Source: Methylobacterium sp. B4 (lineage in GTDB: Bacteria > Pseudomonadota > Alphaproteobacteria > Rhizobiales > Beijerinckiaceae). From it: a DNA stretch of 64,000 nt. The DNA lies in contig NZ_QJJJ01000009.1 in NCBI RefSeq assembly GCF_003201865.1, positions 1 through 64,000 of the forward strand. Direction: 5' to 3'. The position numbers were made by a program, and so were the translations under genes. Positions 63,801 to 64,000 of this stretch are shown here, one piece after another. Below the pieces are notes generated by a model that was given only the letters and a program-made list of their open reading frames with translations, made no database searches and was not told where the DNA came from. Each line of letters opens with the position of its first letter. Position 1 is the stretch's first letter.

Positions 63801-64000
63801 CTCGCCGGCCTCCTGCACATTGATGCGGAAGGGCCGCTGGAGGGCGAGCCGCAGGGCCGAGCCGTCGGGGTCGCGGCGCACCACCGAGACGTAGTCCGGC
63901 AGGCCCGCGGCGATCCGCTCCGGCCCCGGAGAGACGGCCTCGCCGAAGCCGAGCACGAGGATGGCGCCCGACAGGCGGGCCTTGACCGCGACCGGCCCGT
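60843..64000 (-). CDS. Very large repeat-rich protein, N-terminus cut by the window edge
   Basis: At least 1051 aa are visible and the frame stays open to 64000, so the true start lies outside. The visible N-terminal part has an AMIN-like beta segment (PFRINVQEAGEQIFVDLLPE), typical of cell-envelope proteins. A Pro/Ala/Lys-rich linker follows. The C-terminal 500 residues are helical Ala-rich repeats, such as LADAATGRWSEAAAALRAGE and EATGRGEAALSAYETL, that look like TPR. It ends GNRAEAPSPPPPG. Large TPR proteins occur in flagellar gene clusters of Rhizobiales, and fliP is close by, but a motility role is inferred only from place. A GTG at 63956 is just an internal codon. Confidence 0.6.
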   Translation of the reverse strand, partial: GPVAVKARLSGAILVLGFGEAVSPGPERIAAGLPDYVSVVRRDPDGSALRLALQRPFRINVQEAGEQIFVDLLPETWSGFPPPLPAEVVAELARRAAAAEAILKARNPAPPPRPLALELARNDVRTRLSLRLPEGSEAAFAPNGPGTRLTLPGAWRIDDHSLRGRLDPGVGRVEIETDAGEARIVATPAEGVTLSTARDDDILTIDFLAKPPKSAEASAPPASAAHEPAKEASKEPPKAVAQPPAAEAAARRAEIAPRKAGSGLVFPFSKRVPAALFERGGIVTLVFATTDPVAVPSPGATGLVPLGPVARSGGLSVLRFRPPLGRLVDLVPVTEPAGWELVAGDGLAPSESLIAQRVAGTPGRVGIGLRLPEPGPAGWLDLDGERIAVVTSEGRRPAGVAKAQRFVDFELIPSRLGLAVLALADDLTVRPDLDGVAVGREGNRETGLAVSGVSRPADPPVGAVGELVIDRDAWENAQRGDVRAMLRDGLTAAVDAHRRDRGAARLTLARALMANDLDVEALGALGAAAAEDVVIDGDRQTVLLRGILLIRIGRAEEARKLLADERLSTSPEARLWRGLADAATGRWSEAAAALRAGESVLERYPEPLASLFHAAAAEAAVETGDWEAVGRASTAASRAANEYTRDRLTLLRAKVDEATGRGEAALSAYETLRQQAPWPLAAEATLRATTLGRTLGKVALPHAIDRLEILGLTWHGGPTEIGMLGALGGLYEEAGRWRKVFLTARRANAFSPEAQTTRALHERAQALFEDLFLGARGEALGGVEALALYFDFKDFAPAGRRADEIVRRLADRLVALDLLDSADELLQYQIERRLEGAARASVSARLATIRLMEGKALQALQTLDATHLPELPEDVRRARALLRARALSDLSRTDLALETVEGETGTDAERLRADILWAARRWREAGEAHETILGPAWRSGKPLDDAARADVIRAGLAYGLAGETLGLERLKAKFAGLMAESADARTFAMLTRPDAARTAAFRDAALRATKAETLAAFLAEYRKRYPDTAVPERGSEAPGNRAEAPSPPPPG

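Overview
This window is high-GC alphaproteobacterial chromosome, most likely from a Methylobacterium/Methylorubrum of the extorquens clade. The evidence is a formate-dehydrogenase operon of the FDH3 type about 27 kb from formate--tetrahydrofolate ligase (ftfL), an Irr-type Fur regulator beside fabA-fabB-fabI, double-length dCTP deaminase, and dense use of GTG/TTG starts with 4-bp stop/start overlaps. From memory, this spacing matches the fdh3 to ftfL interval of M. extorquens AM1; that match was not computed here. Apart from an IS630-type transposase tail at the left edge, the window reads as core chromosome. No tRNA, rRNA, CRISPR array or prophage was seen.

Layout. 1-8.8 kb: transposase remnant, dcd, a membrane protein, apaG, argE, a bestrophin-like channel, an FNT transporter, a CinA-N-like protein, sfsA, an FkbM methyltransferase and an alpha/beta hydrolase. 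8.9-11.7 kb: a possible immunity-type protein, an ABC-2 exporter pair and a candidate small RNA with its own promoter and terminator. 11.8-24.3 kb: a formate-dehydrogenase island. A divergent polyferredoxin faces a tightly coupled run (lipoate/biotin-ligase-like protein, DUF6505, DUF6352, DUF3305, DUF3306), then a TorD chaperone, a small Tat protein, FdhA (Cys form), FdhB, FdhC and two small secreted or membrane proteins.

24.3-30.8 kb: a dispersed-repeat-like element, a YgjV-like protein and an RND efflux operon headed by a small membrane protein and a TetR regulator. Its promoter carries two 14-bp palindromes. 30.8-38.4 kb: housekeeping genes hrcA, rph, rdgB, hemW, an LpoA-like lipoprotein, rsmI, yraN and a single-domain response regulator. 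38.5-46.1 kb: an osmoprotectant-type ABC transporter without an ATPase gene, an L,D-transpeptidase, an extensin-family protein and an M3 peptidase. 46.1-55.5 kb: ftfL, a solo HMA protein, a degenerate EAL protein, cheZ, cheY, ribF, a D-2-hydroxyacid dehydrogenase and an SH3 protein. 55.5-60.8 kb: irr divergent from fabA-fabB-(39-aa protein)-fabI, then fliP and a DoxX protein. A very large repeat-rich protein runs off the right edge.

How it fits together. Formate made during methylotrophic growth can be oxidised by the periplasmic/membrane FDH or fixed through FtfL into the tetrahydrofolate C1 pool. CheY/CheZ and FliP are scattered motility genes. Irr probably links iron/heme status to its own promoter region, which it shares with the fatty-acid genes. 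The most novel-looking content is the set of uncharacterised accessory genes around FDH, the candidate sRNA at 11.7 kb, the possible polyimmunity-like protein at 8.9 kb and the ATPase-less ABC operon.
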